Positions 41,500-54,059 of a stretch of DNA of 64,000 nucleotides are shown here, piece after piece. Source of the stretch: Zeus faber (Eukaryota; Chordata; Actinopteri; Zeiformes; Zeidae); assembly GCA_960531495.1 (NCBI GenBank), contig OY482864.1:7917144-7981143 (forward strand), written 5' to 3'. The notes below the pieces were generated by a model, which saw nothing but the letters and a program-made list of their open reading frames with translations, ran no database searches and had not been told where the DNA came from. The position numbers were made by a program, and so were the translations under genes. How positions within the stretch are numbered: position 1 is the stretch's first letter; the number at the start of each line of letters is the position of its first letter.

Positions 41500-42309
41500 T
41501 ACAAAGATCAGCCACAACATTAAAACCAGTGACAGGTGAAGTGAATAACATTGCTCATCTCGTTGCAATGGCACCTGTCAAGGGGTGGGATATATTAGGC
41601 AGCAAGTGAACAGCCAGTTCTTGAAGTTGATGTGTTGGAAGCAGGAAAAATGGGCAAGCGTAAGGATCTGAGCGAGTTTGAGAAGGGCCAAATTGTAATG
41701 GCTCGACGAATAGGTCAGAGGATCCGAACCGGCTCATATGCGCCCAAGGCTCATTGATGTGCATGGGGAGCGACTGCTAGCCCGTCTGGTACGATCCCAC
41801 AGAAGACCCACTGTAGCACAAATTGCTAAAAAGGTTAATGCTGGCTATGCTTGAACACAGTGCATCGCAGCTTGCTGCTTATGGGGCCGCATAGTGGGAG
41901 ACCGATCTGAGGGCCACCTGTCCACCACCAAAAGCACCTACAATGGCCCCCTACGTGAGCATTAGAACTGGACCATGGAGCAATGGAAGGAGGTGGCCTG
42001 GTCTGATGAACCACGTTTTCTTCTACATCATGTGGATGGCCGGGGTTAGGGTCCGATCTGATCGAGCATCTGTGGGATGTGCTGGAACAACAAGCCTGAT
42101 CCATGGAGGCTCGACCTCACAACTTACAGGACTTAAAGGATCTGCTGCTAACGTCTTGGTGCCAGATACCACAGGACACCTTCAGAGGTCTTGTGGAGTC
42201 CATGGATTCTATATGGAGGCGTCTCAGAGCTGTTTTGCCAGCACAAGGGGGAGCTACACAATATTTGTGGATATTAGTGGTGGTTTTAATGTTGTGGCTG
42301 TTCAGTGTA
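41500..42309 (+). mobile_element. internally deleted Tc1-like transposon with about 28-bp TIRs
   Basis: The left end CAAAGATCAGCCACAACATT and following AAAACCA, and the right end TGGTTTTAATGTTGTGGCTG with following TTCAGTG, are inverted repeats bounded by TA on each side. An ATG at 41650 opens [20 protein letters not shown], the N-terminal DNA-binding part of a Tc1 transposase. Near 42060-42270 lies the C-terminal part (EHLWDVL-like words, then HNLQDLKDLLLTSWCQIPQD, TFRGLVESM). The middle is largely lost and frames are broken. At about 810 bp it is roughly half the usual length. Confidence 0.88.
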
Positions 42310-42605
42310 TGTCAGGGAAAACGGGAGAGCTTGTTTTTTTCAGCACAACAGTGAGTAGTTCGCTCAGCCGGACTTTCACCATGTTCCGTGAATGAGAGTT
42401 TAACACTCCCTTGATAGTGTTTTTATGTGCAAACAACAATTAAAAATACGCACAATTCACTAACATAAATACATTTAATTATAGTGAATATGTGGACATC
42501 CAACGTCAACATTAATTACATCATTATTTCGAATACGTGACTTATTTACTTGGTTTTAAGCCCATTTCCAATAAAAAACTTGAAATTGAAACTTAACACT
42601 CAGCA

Positions 42606-42690
42606 ACGCAGCGCCTCACAGCTTTTTCGTGTGCGGAATCCGACTCTCCCGAGGAATGAGTGGACTTCCGCTTTGCTCTTGTCATTTGTG
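42606..42690. repeat. dispersed repeat, copy 1 (related to 47118-47198)
   Basis: CAGCTTTTTCGTGTGCGGAA, TCCGAC and TGGACTTCCG recur as TAGCTTTTCGCGTGCGGAAT, TCCGAC and CGGACCTCCG 4.5 kb downstream. Confidence 0.5.
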
Positions 42691-43042
42691 GTTTTAATGA
42701 ATACTGTACAGTACATGTAATATAATATTCACTGTTAATTGTTCAATGTCACAGCTTTCAATCTTTCTTTGATATGATGTTGTTTTTTTGCGCTGGCCTG
42801 CTTGTTTCCAGGCTTGTTTTGTTTTGTTCCTCGCACAAGTGGACAGCCCTCCACCTACTGTGATGAAGACGTCGATTCATGCCGCCGCACCTTTACGTAG
42901 TAGGGTCGGGTGTGAAGGGATTTCGGATGGCCTCATCTGGCGACGGAGGGAACAGCTGTTGGCCTTGTACACCTGTCGACGTCAGTAACAATAAGATAGG
43001 GGGGCAGAATCTGGCGGCCACCAATAGAACAGAAGAGGGGTG

Positions 43043-43044
<2 letters not shown>

Positions 43045-43086
<42 letters not shown>

Positions 43087-43345
43087 GGGGGGGAGGTTGA
43101 GGGAGTAGCAGAGCACACAAGTGAGAGAGGGGGGCTGAGAGACGGAGGGAAAGGGAGAGCTGCCGGAGCTACAGCGGACAATGGGAGTGAAAGGAGGGTA
43201 AGCCGAGCGAAAGAGAGAGATAGGTCCAGCCCGCACAAAGGAGAAAGGCAGAGAGAGAGAGCGAGAGAGAGAGAGAGAGAGAGAGAAGGAGAGGGAGAGA
43301 GAGGAGAGGGAGAAAGAAAGAAGGAGAGAGTGAGAGAGGAATCAG
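43045..43345. repeat. (GA)n and GA-rich purine tracts
   Basis: Pure GA runs at about 43047-43083 and 43247-43287, embedded in 300 bases of purine-rich + strand (GGGAGAGAGAGGAGAGGGAG-type sequence). Confidence 0.9.
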
Positions 43346-43406
43346 AGTTGTGACATAAAGTGAGTGAATGTGCAGGTGTGAGACGGGGGCTAGCCTCGGA
43401 GAACGG

Positions 43407-43407
<1 letters not shown>

Positions 43408-43448
<41 letters not shown>
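43408..43448. repeat. (TG)n microsatellite
   Basis: About 20 TG units. Confidence 0.95.
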
Positions 43449-43453
<5 letters not shown>

Positions 43454-43644
43454 AAAAAAGAGAGGGCTTGTCAGAGCCCTTGTTTCACCAAGACTCAGCG
43501 GCTCAATCGCTCAAGGTGCCGCTGACCCGATCCGCATCCCCAGAGGGGGGGGGGGGAGTGTTTTACCAAAGAGACGAGACAATCAACTTTTGAATTTTTC
43601 TGCCTCGTTACGTCTCACCCACCGGATCTTTTCCCCCCCCACAG

Positions 43645-43724
43645 CTCCCTATTTTGCTACGACTCCCCGGTGAAGGAGGTCACTGGAGATTCAAAGAGGA
43701 GCGCCGCCAACGACACGCTGAGAG
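43645..43724 (+). other. candidate 5' exon (unassigned; possibly shank1 5' UTR)
   Basis: A strong acceptor (poly-C tract then ACAG, ending 43644), 80 bases open in one frame (FCYDSPVKEVTGDSKRSAAN), and a donor GAGAG|GTATTT at 43725. It lies 14 kb upstream of the first recognised shank1 coding exon on the same strand. The evidence is splice-site shape alone. Confidence 0.2.
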
Positions 43725-45014
43725 GTATTTACTCAGAGGTAGATTACTTATTTCATACAAGCTCACTGATCCGTTCAGGCGCCTTTGTCTTCAGTTAGTT
43801 CCTCTCGACTTTTGAGCGATTCCGGCACAATCTCCGTCGCCGTGGCACTGTAGCGACGAGGGTGAGATGTCGATCATTTTCGGTGTTGGAGGTGCAAAAG
43901 AGAAGTGTCAGAATAAGGAAGTACGAACTTGTGATGACAAAAAAAAAGTGTCAATAGCAAAAAGATGAGAGGAAGAAGAAAAGCCGGAGACGAAACGGAC
44001 GGATTTCATCGCATGCCAGAAGGGCTGTCTTGGAGAGCGGTGGTGCTCCTGGGGAGGGGACGGCGGAGTGCCGGAGAGGGGTGTGTGTGCCCATTAATGA
44101 AGAGGGGGAGGCTTTAATTCAGATGTTTCGTGGAGATAAGGAGCCGAGCAAAAGCGGAGCTCTGCATTAGCCATAATGATGAAAGTGGCTTCAAAGCCAA
44201 ACTCCGCCGTAATTGCGCATATCACTGGAGAACAGCTTCAACACGGTTTTGTCCGGGGCTAAGTTCCCATTTACAGAACACACTTTATACGTACCCGCGT
44301 TCGGGCTTTCATCGCCACTATTTCTGGCTGTGTCGACTTTCATTGGGAGGCAATAAAAGATTTGTTTGTTTCTTCTAAATGGTAACTTTTCACAGAAATG
44401 AAATTTTCATTCCGCACGTACAGTAACAGGATTTCCCCCGGGTGCGTCCCGCTTTACACCGACGAACGCGGTCACTTCTGGTGGAAAAAAGTTACTTCCT
44501 CCGGGCCGAGGGCCTTTATGGCCGTTCCAAGTTTGGAGCCATAATTGAATCCCCGATGACTCACTAAAGCCCTGTTTCATGTGCACGGCTCCATTCTTTC
44601 ACTAACTGTGTTCAATCACTCACAACCAGTACAATGCACAGTGGACTCGGGACCAACGCCGGGGGACAGAAAAAGCACTTTCTATGCTCAGCTTCGGCCA
44701 AAATCATTAATTTCTGCAATGAAGCAAATCGACCGTGAGCAGATCTGAGCCACGAACAAAATTTCCCCCGTTCCGATCACGCACAAAACGACCTACAGCA
44801 CAAATAGAGACTGCAGCGTTAGAGGAGTTGGTGTTAAAAGGGGGAGGTGAGCAGACAGGAGAGACGCATGGGAGAGCTCACCGACACCCCCCCTCTCTCT
44901 CGCACTCTTTCTGTGAGGTGACTTGTCAACGAACCGGACAATACTTGCTGCTGGTGTGTTGTGACATTACCTGGCGAAAACTCTTTGGGGGTTCCACAAT
45001 ATGGACTCACCTAG

Positions 45015-45016
<2 letters not shown>

Positions 45017-45054
<38 letters not shown>

Positions 45055-45071
45055 GCGCACACACACACACT
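45017..45071. repeat. (CA)n microsatellite with CGCG interruption
   Basis: About 27 CA units, including a short GCGCGC stretch near 45053. Confidence 0.95.
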
Positions 45072-47117
45072 CGTATGCCTATACTCAATGTATAGGCAAA
45101 CATCCCTTTAAGTGTATGTACAATTGATACATCTGGAACGCCTACTCAAACACACATAATCATAAGTTTTTAGAATTATGTTGGTGTGAGTGTATGTATG
45201 TGTGCGTGTGTCAGAGGTCGTGTAGTAAAGGATGCACCAGTGGTGAGTAGTAACCGTACTGTATTTGGGCGCTGCTGCGCTGTAGACTTTGATCCCTCCG
45301 ATACAACCTAATTGGTTATGCAAAGCCTTCCCAGACCTACACACATAATGCACAACAAGCAGTATTGACTCTTTAAAGGCTTTTTTTTTTTTCTCCTATG
45401 AGAAAACTTGACCCGTGGGAATTAATTTGCAGTGAGGATGAAATTATACAAACCGTCCAATTTGAGGCGGGAGAGTGGTCACAGAAAGATTAATGACTCT
45501 CTCGCAAAACCCCAAAACAATTGATCAGAAGGGAGCGGAGGCAGCGGAGGCAGCGGGACGATGTTATCGAGGCCAGCGCGCCACTGACGGATCATATGTA
45601 ATTTGGCTTTTCCCGAGCAGCCAAATGTGAGAAACAAATGACGTAAAACAGGACACAGGCAGGTAGTAAACAAACATGTCAACAAAACTGATGGCTCCCC
45701 CGGGGAAGGTGTCTGACTTGATCTCTTTGTATTCATTATCCAGTCCATTCCCATCTCAACTCAACCCACTTTAGTCTACTTTAATACCCGGCTCCGACGG
45801 TATCTTGCCCGGGCTTAAACGCTCTTAAAGGACCATTTTCTTCAGGAAAATGGCCAGTTGAAATGTCAAATGTGTATGCTGACTTGTCCTTAGATGGACT
45901 ACCCTACCTTGCCCCAGTCCCACTGCATTGTACTTTATGTATTCCACTCTCCCACTCGCTCTCTCTTACCCTCTCATCGCTGGGAAGAGAGCGGTGTAAG
46001 GAAAGTGGTAGGTCACAGGCGGAAACTGTGACTATGCTACAGTATATGGTGCAGTGATTCCCGAGGGTTTAGTGTGAACAGTCGGTGCAGAAAAATGAGA
46101 GGGACACGCCGGGAATGTTCCCAGTGGCAGGTAACCGCTGTAGAGGAAATAAAGCCGGACTTGCTTAGCTGCTGGCCACTATCTCTGAAGCAAAGTGCAG
46201 CACTGGGTATTAAACAGTTCGACAGCAGAATGGAATGTACGGACAAAATAGATTTTTTCGCCATGCTACGTACCCATATTGTGACCAGAATGTGTGTCAA
46301 TGTCATACAATGTGTCCTAAATACAACTGCACCCAGCAACCGATGCAGTCGCTTCAGCACGTAAATTTGCATGGAGAAATAATTTGATTCACCGAGATCA
46401 CAAGATTATCTACCAACATTCTTTTTTAATGAACTCTTCCTATTGTTGTTTATAGGTCTGCAATAATAGAGACCTGCTGCGCTGCTCATTAAGAAGGTAG
46501 AACTCAACAGAGAAGCTGTTTCTCCTGACTCTGCAGACTGTTCATTACACAAGGAAGCGGACATCCCCTTGAGGAAAGATAATGGAGGACTGCCATAAGC
46601 CGCGGAACGCGTTATTGGTAAACGGCAACGCATCCTCGGTAATGAGAACTCGGGATAGCTCCGGCGGCTCATTTTTAAAAACGAGTTAAAAATGAAAGGC
46701 CTCTGACGTACCGTGTGATGCACTGCGGCTCCCTGTCTTCCTGTTCCCCTTACTAAGTGGTGTCAACAATTAGATTTCACAATATTAGCCGTGACATTTT
46801 TACATAATTGAAAAGGGCTTCTTGTACGCTGCCTCGGGATGTTGGGGCAGAGAAATATTCTGGCTTCTTAAAGCACATTCCATTCATCTCCTTCACGCTC
46901 TGGGTTTTTCGGGAGGCGGAGGCTGACTATGGCCGTTAGGCAGAGAGAACTTCTGAATGGGACACCAGTCCACTGCGATGCGATTAACCTGCACCCTTCT
47001 TAATGGGTTACACTCTTTATATATTAGACTCGCCGGATTCACACCAAACACAGCCTCCCTGTGTTTGGTGCTGCGCCTGGGTTTCACGTCACAATACGTC
47101 AGGGAAAATGTGAGAGC

Positions 47118-47198
47118 GCATCCTAGCTTTTCGCGTGCGGAATCCGACGAGCCGTAGGAATCAACGGACCTCCGGTTTGTTCTTGTCGTTTGCCATAT
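47118..47198. repeat. dispersed repeat, copy 2 (related to 42606-42690)
   Basis: Matches the copy near the end of the tandem duplication over about 80 bases. Probably part of a larger interspersed element. Confidence 0.5.
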
Positions 47199-47239
47199 TC
47201 GGTGTGAGGCCAGCTTGAGGGGAAACTCACGTAACCTCC

Positions 47240-47325
47240 CCTCAGAAAGGTCCTGAGATGAGATTTGAAGCCAGGTCCCTGGAGCTCTGTGGAGCCACAG
47301 CGCTACCCACTGTGCCACCATGTTG
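47240..47325 (-). repeat. tRNA-derived SINE-like fragment
   Basis: GAGATTTGAAGCCAGGTCCC followed by CCACAGCGCTACCCACTGTG and CCACCATG is, on the minus strand, the tRNA-like head typical of fish SINEs (HE1/V-SINE style), with a B-box-like GGCTTCAAATC. No functional tRNA fold or intact A box is seen. Confidence 0.4.
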
Positions 47326-47329
47326 CTCA

Positions 47330-50300
47330 TTGACGACGCTCCCGCCGTTAATGTCAACTCCTTATGGTCGACAGCGAGCGGCACAGCAGTACAGATCTGG
47401 GTTTGTTTTACATTTGTATTGTAGAACAATACGCCCTGTTTGTATTACCAGGCAACATTAATACAGGCTTTCATAACAGCCTTAACACTCGCCACTTAAA
47501 GGTGCAACACAAGCACACGCTTGGTAATCATTTGCACACAATGTGTGGCAAGGGCATTAGGATATCAAACAATGTGAAATATGAAACTATGGAGCGAAAG
47601 TGCTCTCAGTAATTTGTCTTGTTGGTGTGAAATTAGTTTCTTGCCCCATTAATATACAGCGGGTCCGTTTGTAACGTGACATGACAGTCACAGTTTACGG
47701 GCTTCCTGAAGTCGCGGGCCAGGTCCACATAGTGTCAGACACAGCTGTCAGCATATATTAACAGCCTGTTGGATTCATGTCCCCCTTTGTTACCTACCTG
47801 TTAACGGACATCCACACTAAGTGAAGCTGACGTCGCTGTATTGCGTCTTCTCTGGGTGATTAGTCCACGATAACATCAAATCTCCCACCTTTAAATTGGA
47901 TTCTGTTGCCCTGGTCTAAGTGGTGCTGAGCACTTTCCATGCAGCGGTGTGCCTGTGACCTGTTTTCATTGTATTTGGCCTGAGGTCTGTGGTCGGGAGC
48001 TCTGGGACAATTCTAAAAAGTGAAACTTGTCCTTGAAACGGTGTCTTGATGTGAGATATTCCAGAGATGCTCCGCTTTAGTGGAAATGGTTTGCACGGCT
48101 GTGTTTTGCCTCTCTCCGCCTCTGCCGTTTATATGAGACACGAGGAGTCCCGAGGCAGAGCTGCCTTTGAAGTTTTGTCTCTCTTTTCGTGGCGTTTTTA
48201 ATGTACATTCTGTCATATTCCGTTTGGAAGGAAAGACAAGGCAGCAAAGGAGGAGATGGTGTCTCCTGCATCACCCACAGAGAGCTATAGCCATTCTTTT
48301 TAATGCCGACAAAAATATTTACCCGACGTTGAGTATTACATTTTTTTTATATATACATAAAAATGTTGGCGGTGTAGCACAGGACACAACTGTTTTAGCA
48401 ATAAAGGTCACATTTTAATACAGAGCAATATATATATATATATTTTTTTTTTACATTTCGTTTTCTGCAGTGGAAATGAGAGCCATAGTTACTTCCATTC
48501 ATTTCATTTTTAAAAAGTAAATATTTAAACTTATTAAAAATTTCAAAGGATAATTGTACAAATTTGTTGTGGACATACACTACATTGTAGTCAAGATCTT
48601 AATAAACTTTCAATGCAGATTTACACTAAGTAACTTTTTTGTCTTTCATTTTGTGTTTGAAATTGTATTTGTAAGGCTAAAAATAATTTAAGAATGAAAG
48701 CAAGACACGTGATATTCAAGGCGCCTCGGTGCACTCTGTTCCGAAATGCAGACTTGCTGTGCAGTACCTTCCATTTGAGGGGGTTGGGGAAGAAAAAAGC
48801 ATTTGGATGGAAAAGGGGAAATCTCAGTAATAGCACGGGGGTGTTCAGGCCCAAATGTGGGCCAAGCTGAGGGCTCCCACTCCTCCCTACCCAAGTGAGA
48901 CTCCCAGCACACGCTCCATCCGACCCAATAAAAGCCCGTCTGACGAGGACATGGCTGGCTTTGATCCGCAGCCCGACCACCAGACTGCCTAAAAGACTGA
49001 CTGACTGGCCTGGCACTTTCAGCTCATGGTCACTACACCCTTTTCCATGACGTTCCATGTGTTTGAGTGGTGTCTTCAGGAGTCCATCTTCAGTCTCACA
49101 CAGCTTGTGGATGTGTGTGCGCACGCGTGCGCGCGCGTGTGTGTGTGTGCATGTGTGTGTGTGCGTGTGTAACCTCCAAGGAAAGCTATGGCCTCTTTTT
49201 CTGGAAAAAAAAAATTAATAATAATAATTTTTATAAACGATCACTGTGGGTGAGATGACTTGATAGAATGGCCGTGCAAGCATCAATCCAAGGAGTGGAG
49301 TGGAGGTGGTTGCAATGTTGAAATGGAAGGATTTGTGATGATGATGGTAAGCTAATGAATTTGATTTGAATCCACTTAATTAACGGTAAGATGTAAATCC
49401 TTTGTTTGAACGCAGGCTTGATTGGTGTTAGGCACACAGTGATTTTGTAGTTTTATCTCTGTTAAAGCAGGACTTCCTGTTGTGAGTGCTTGTGTGTGTG
49501 TGTGTGTGTGTGTGGTCTATTGGTAATAAAAATCTTATCTCTGTGTAGTTTTAATCAAGGCGGCTGGGATTGCCAATTAAGAGCTTAACGCTTGCCCTTG
49601 AATTTCATGAGATTTTCGTCAGTCACAGTAGATTTAGCTACCCTTGCAAATGGACAACTGTACATTTGCGATTCACATCTTAAATAAATTCTATTGCCTA
49701 TTGATTTGCATGGATATTTAAAAAAGATTCTGGTTCAGTTTCTCACCTATTTTTATGGCTGTATTTTACATACAGTCATATTTGAACATACCTTTATTCA
49801 GCCTCCTCCTGCACAGGACTTTTACTATGCCTCAGAAACATTATCTCTCCCAATACTGATGACTGATAATGCATCTTCATTAGAAACAAAAAACCCACTC
49901 CTAAAACACCTCATCCAATATCAATTCCTGAATGCCTCCTGTCACAGTCGAGGGGAGTGCGGCGGTGGTGTGAACAAGGTTGAAGGATGGAGACCCAGTG
50001 AAAGAGGAATATGGAGGACACAACTTGGCCGCTCTACTTTCACAGGGCATAAAAGTGGGACAATCTGTTCCTTGGATGATTTCCAATTCTACTTTCTGGG
50101 GACTGATACACTGAAAATACATCTATACACATGCTCTGTCCTACATAGGCAGAGAGAGAAAGTGTATGTGACAAAAAGAGAAAGTGAAAGGAAAGATGAA
50201 AGAGAATGGACGTGACTACTGTGTTGACAACCCACAATCCCTCAGAAATGTCTGGTGGTGCGGATTTTATTTTCCGTTACACCCCCTGTGAGGGACCCAA

Positions 50301-50780
50301 AAGATGGGAGAAATCCTAGCAGTGGAGGGTGGTCTTGCAGCTGGTGAGGTCACTTCCTGTTCGTTAGTGGGTTGTTCTTCATTCACCCATGAGGCTGTAA
50401 TTGCTCTCCCACTTGGAGACCACACTGACTCTACCTTCGCCCGTACGCTGAAATGAAAATGGCCTTTTGAGGGATCGGTAAATAGATTAAAAGCAGAAAT
50501 GTAATGTACTGTAATTATAGTTGCCATTATAGTCGAGATCATTTAGGAATTATTTTGAAATAAGTCCTGCTAGACAGGAACATGCAACATGTTATTTATC
50601 AGCTTTAAGCCATGTGGCCTTTTGTTTACAAAACGCTTAAGATTCCTGGGAGACATACACAAACAAGTACAACAAAATACATCATGAAATAATAATGAAA
50701 GGGTGCATATCCTTGGAGGAGAAGAAGGTAGAACAGTTGAGACGGATTCAATTTGGTAAAATCTATTAAAAATATTGTAT
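47330..50780. other. intergenic DNA, no gene recognised
   Basis: AT-rich. TA tract at 48427-48444; TG/CG alternating tract at about 49115-49170; (TG)n at about 49490-49514. No splice-bounded open frame. Confidence 0.35.
49110..49170. repeat. alternating TG/CG tract
   Basis: TGTGTGTGCGCACGCGTGCG, then CGCGCGTGTGTG: about 60 bases of alternating pyrimidine-purine, a Z-DNA-prone sequence. Confidence 0.85.
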
Positions 50781-50859
50781 TATACAGACTCCAGGACACC
50801 CAAGTGTAAGAAAATGGGATTTAAGTTGTGATTTGAGGACAACGAGCTTGGCAGTAGGA

Positions 50860-51860
50860 ATAATCCAGAGACTGCGGGCCCTGACCGCGAATGCCCGGTC
50901 AATCTGTTTAGTGTCTGGTCCGTGGAACGAAAAGATTCTGCTTCTGATCTCAGACTGAGGTGGCCCTCGAAGGGTTAAAGGATTAGTGATGTAACTGGGT
51001 GCAAACCTAGTCTTTAGAAGTCCAGACGAGATCTTAAAACCAATCCCAAAGTCCTCTCCTGAGTCGGAGAAAGCAAGACTGAATGACCGAATAGCCTGTC
51101 TGTGCAGGCTAAGCTGTAGGTGTCAGCAGGCCACCTTTGCTTTGTTTATCTATAATACATTTTGCGATATATTTCGCAATACATTTTTGTAATACATCCA
51201 GACCATGAAGACCTCGCGAGAAAGACTGGTGGAACCAGGCTAGGAGGCGGCCATTGGTTGTGTTGATTTGTTGGACATTGGGATTGAGTGTAAGGTACAA
51301 TTAAATATCATTGTCATAGAAATGGAAATTAACCTTATATCTCTGAATAATGTAGTAACATACATATTGAAAATAAGAGGGGTCCAAGGGCATACACTAG
51401 GGGTACCCAATAGGTTATCTCTCCACTCAGTTACTAAGGTTTTCCAATTAAAAACAATCATCAGAGCTATTTCAATTGTTCAAAGAGAGCATTTTTACTT
51501 TTAAAGGAAATTAATTGCTCAGCAGCAGCTTTTTCTGAGGCCTCCTCTAGAAAAGGCACTTTGGAGATCGATCTATAATTATTCAGGGAGCTAGGGTCAA
51601 GTGAAGAACTGCATTTTTTAAATAAGTTGGGGCTGTGCCAGTTGTTAGAGACACATTGATTATGAACAATTCTATATATTTGGAACAATAGATCCATACA
51701 CTTCTTTAAGGAATCTTGTTGGTAGGATGTTGAGTTTGCACAAGGAAGATGTCCTTTTACAAATATCCTTAGAGTATCCCTTGTAATTGTATTTATGGAC
51801 TCAAATTACCTGTCACCCAGAAAGGAGTAGATACAGCGAGTGCTTAAGGCGGTTGTTCAT
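50860..51860 (-). mobile_element. degraded CR1/Rex-type LINE relic
   Basis: On the minus strand, 51697-51467 reads SLNNYRSISKVPFLEEASEK, AAAEQLISF, matching the NNYRPIS...EK region of non-LTR reverse transcriptases. 51461-51240 carries a decayed polymerase core (TPLIFNMYVTTLFRDI). Stops and shifts are frequent. Ends are not clear. Confidence 0.6.
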
Positions 51861-51869
51861 TCTGTTAAG

Positions 51870-52980
51870 GTTAAAAACTTCCCATTTGTCAGGGCTGGGA
51901 TCAAGGCTGACACATGATTGGGCAGGAGTGCCACTAATTATATAAAATAAATGATCCTAAAGTTATTACGATTGTTTTAATGAATACAATTGTAAAACTT
52001 TTCTGCAACAGTCTTATTTAATCTTTTTATGTATTTTAATTACCTGCAAGTCTGGTGGTTTTCCGACTCTGCTCTACCCTAATTATGCGTATCCTTTCAG
52101 TTATCCACAGTGAACAGAAATGGGAGGATTCTCTTTGCTTACTAATGGGGGCAATTTGGTCTAAGATCAGCAATCACGAGTTAAATTAAAGTTAATAAGC
52201 CTCACATTTATGTTAAAATTTGGTCCCATCTCAACCAACCAAGGGGAAGGATTAATGGCACTAGGGAATTGAGCAGCAGAGGTGGGGTTGAATACAAGAG
52301 TACACTTTTACACGGATTACTTGAGGAGCCATTTAGTAATACAGAGTCAAATATATAATAATTGCTGTAGTAGCACCCATGTCTTTACTCACATGACAAG
52401 GGTATGACCGTTGTTTGACTGCCCTGGTTAGGTTGAATGAACTATAATGAACTATAATGAACTATATATAAAAAACCTGTGGTTAAAGTGTTGCAGGACA
52501 AAAGTGTTTAAAGTGGTTCTGAGAACTCTCCCTGAGAAATAACCCAGGAAGTCACCAAGAGATTTTGGTCTATAAATTATGAAATTTGAATGTTACTGGC
52601 CCATTGGGAAATTGCCTAAAGAGCTAAGACTTTAAGAGATAAGACTTTAAATTACTACCCCCCACCCCACCGCCCCTACCAGATAACCTGGGGTGATTTT
52701 TAAAAAGGGAAAATTAGATGGTCAGGATTTAATAAGCGTGGTAACGTCACCTTCGTTAAGCCATGTTTCAGTTATCATAAAAAAGATCAATCCTGTCAGC
52801 TGATGAGGTCATTCCAAATTCACGACTTATTGCAGAGGGACCTGTGGGAGTGTTAAGCAGACCACTGACACATATCTGAGAATTTAAGAGAAACAGTTTA
52901 TAAGGTAAATAAGTTGTTAATATTTTATGTGGCAGTTCCGCCTGCTACACTCCACCCGAGTGGCGTTTTCAGGGCCCTCC
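51870..52980. other. intergenic DNA, nothing recognised
   Basis: AT-rich. It contains a short tandem AACTATAATG (three units near 52438-52462) and a CCCCACCC patch at 52661. No gene or TIR pair found. Confidence 0.35.
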
Positions 52981-52986
52981 GACCTA

Positions 52987-54053
52987 AGCCCCTTTCACAC
53001 ATACAGTAGTTCCCAGTAAATTACAGGGATAATCTTTCCGGCACCGCTAGAGATTTTCAATATTCACACATGCAGCTACATTCAGGAAAATTTCCGTTTT
53101 GCCCCTTTTCACACATGCCATGATAATGCTGGAATAGATGGGGCAAGGGATAGCCCAGCAGAAGTCACCCAGTGCAGTCCTGGTCTGCACCCCCGCCCTC
53201 GAGAGCGACAGACAGAGCAGCAGCGCATGGAGCGATGAACGGACAAGGCTCATTCACTTGCACACACAAAGAGGAATATGTGGACGTAGCATGCAAATGA
53301 AAATAAATATGCCTATGAAATAAATCATTAAATAAATCAACAAGGCAATAAATGAGTAAATATGCCCCCGACGGACTGGGCGGAAGCAGGCGGAAGTGTG
53401 CCCAGCACAGCAACCCTAACCCAATGTTATTAAATCAGCGTGATAATTTTCCATCTGTTCTACACTCTCTGCCTCAGGAGAGGGAACATTTCCCACCCGT
53501 TCCGTCCTATCTGCTCGCTTGATGCAGGATGACGTCATCAGACCTTCCTGGGCGTAAAAGACACTTCTAGGGTCTGAGTGGCATTTTCAGAAAAAAAAAT
53601 TATACGATTTCAAGAATATAAAGAGCGGTTTCCGTAGAGACTGGACGTGTTTCTCCTCTTTGCAGCTGAGCTCCACGGTTCGCCTCAGACTCCCCATTTT
53701 TCAGAATGTTTTTCTTTCTTCCCAAACTATTTTTTTTTTAACTTTTGTATGAAATTTATTTTCAGAAAAAACCCACAATTTGTGCTTTGCCGATACCGAA
53801 TACAGATTCAGCTCCACCGGTACTTCACGTGCTTGTTATTTCTATGTACTGCTTATTACCGGCAATGTTACTGTTTCCATTCACAACACAGCTGTAACAC
53901 AGCCGTACCGGCATTTTCCCAGAAATGTCTTAAGGTGGGAAATTGCCTGAACAGATTTCCCAGAATATCGATCCCTACTCTCCTTCACACATGACCCCAT
54001 GCAGGAACGATTCCGGAACATTGCTGGGAAAGACTGCATGTGTGAAAGGGGCT
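52987..54053. mobile_element. 1.07-kb TIR element (MITE-like, hAT-style ends)
   Basis: A perfect 16-bp inverted repeat: AGCCCCTTTCACACAT at 52987-53002 and its complement at 54038-54053. The motif TTCACACATG recurs inside (about 53063, 53108 and 53984), as do CGGAA/TTCCGG words, giving subterminal repeats. No transposase is recognised. No clean 8-bp target duplication is visible, so the class is inference. Confidence 0.7.
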
Positions 54054-54059
54054 ATAGAG

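Larger units (their letters stand above)
43730..47230. other. intergenic DNA, no gene recognised
   Basis: Mixed composition. A (CA)n run lies at 45017-45071. Several CpG-bearing patches (44040-44560) could be regulatory, but nothing specific can be named. Confidence 0.35.

Noticed and set aside
42933..43353. Ser/Leu-rich and Arg/Glu-rich frames near 43 kb
   Set aside because: They translate GA-repeat DNA in various frames; no splice or start support.
47240..47325. Functional tRNA gene
   Set aside because: Only a B-box-like stretch and SINE-style flanks are present; no intact cloverleaf or A box could be found.
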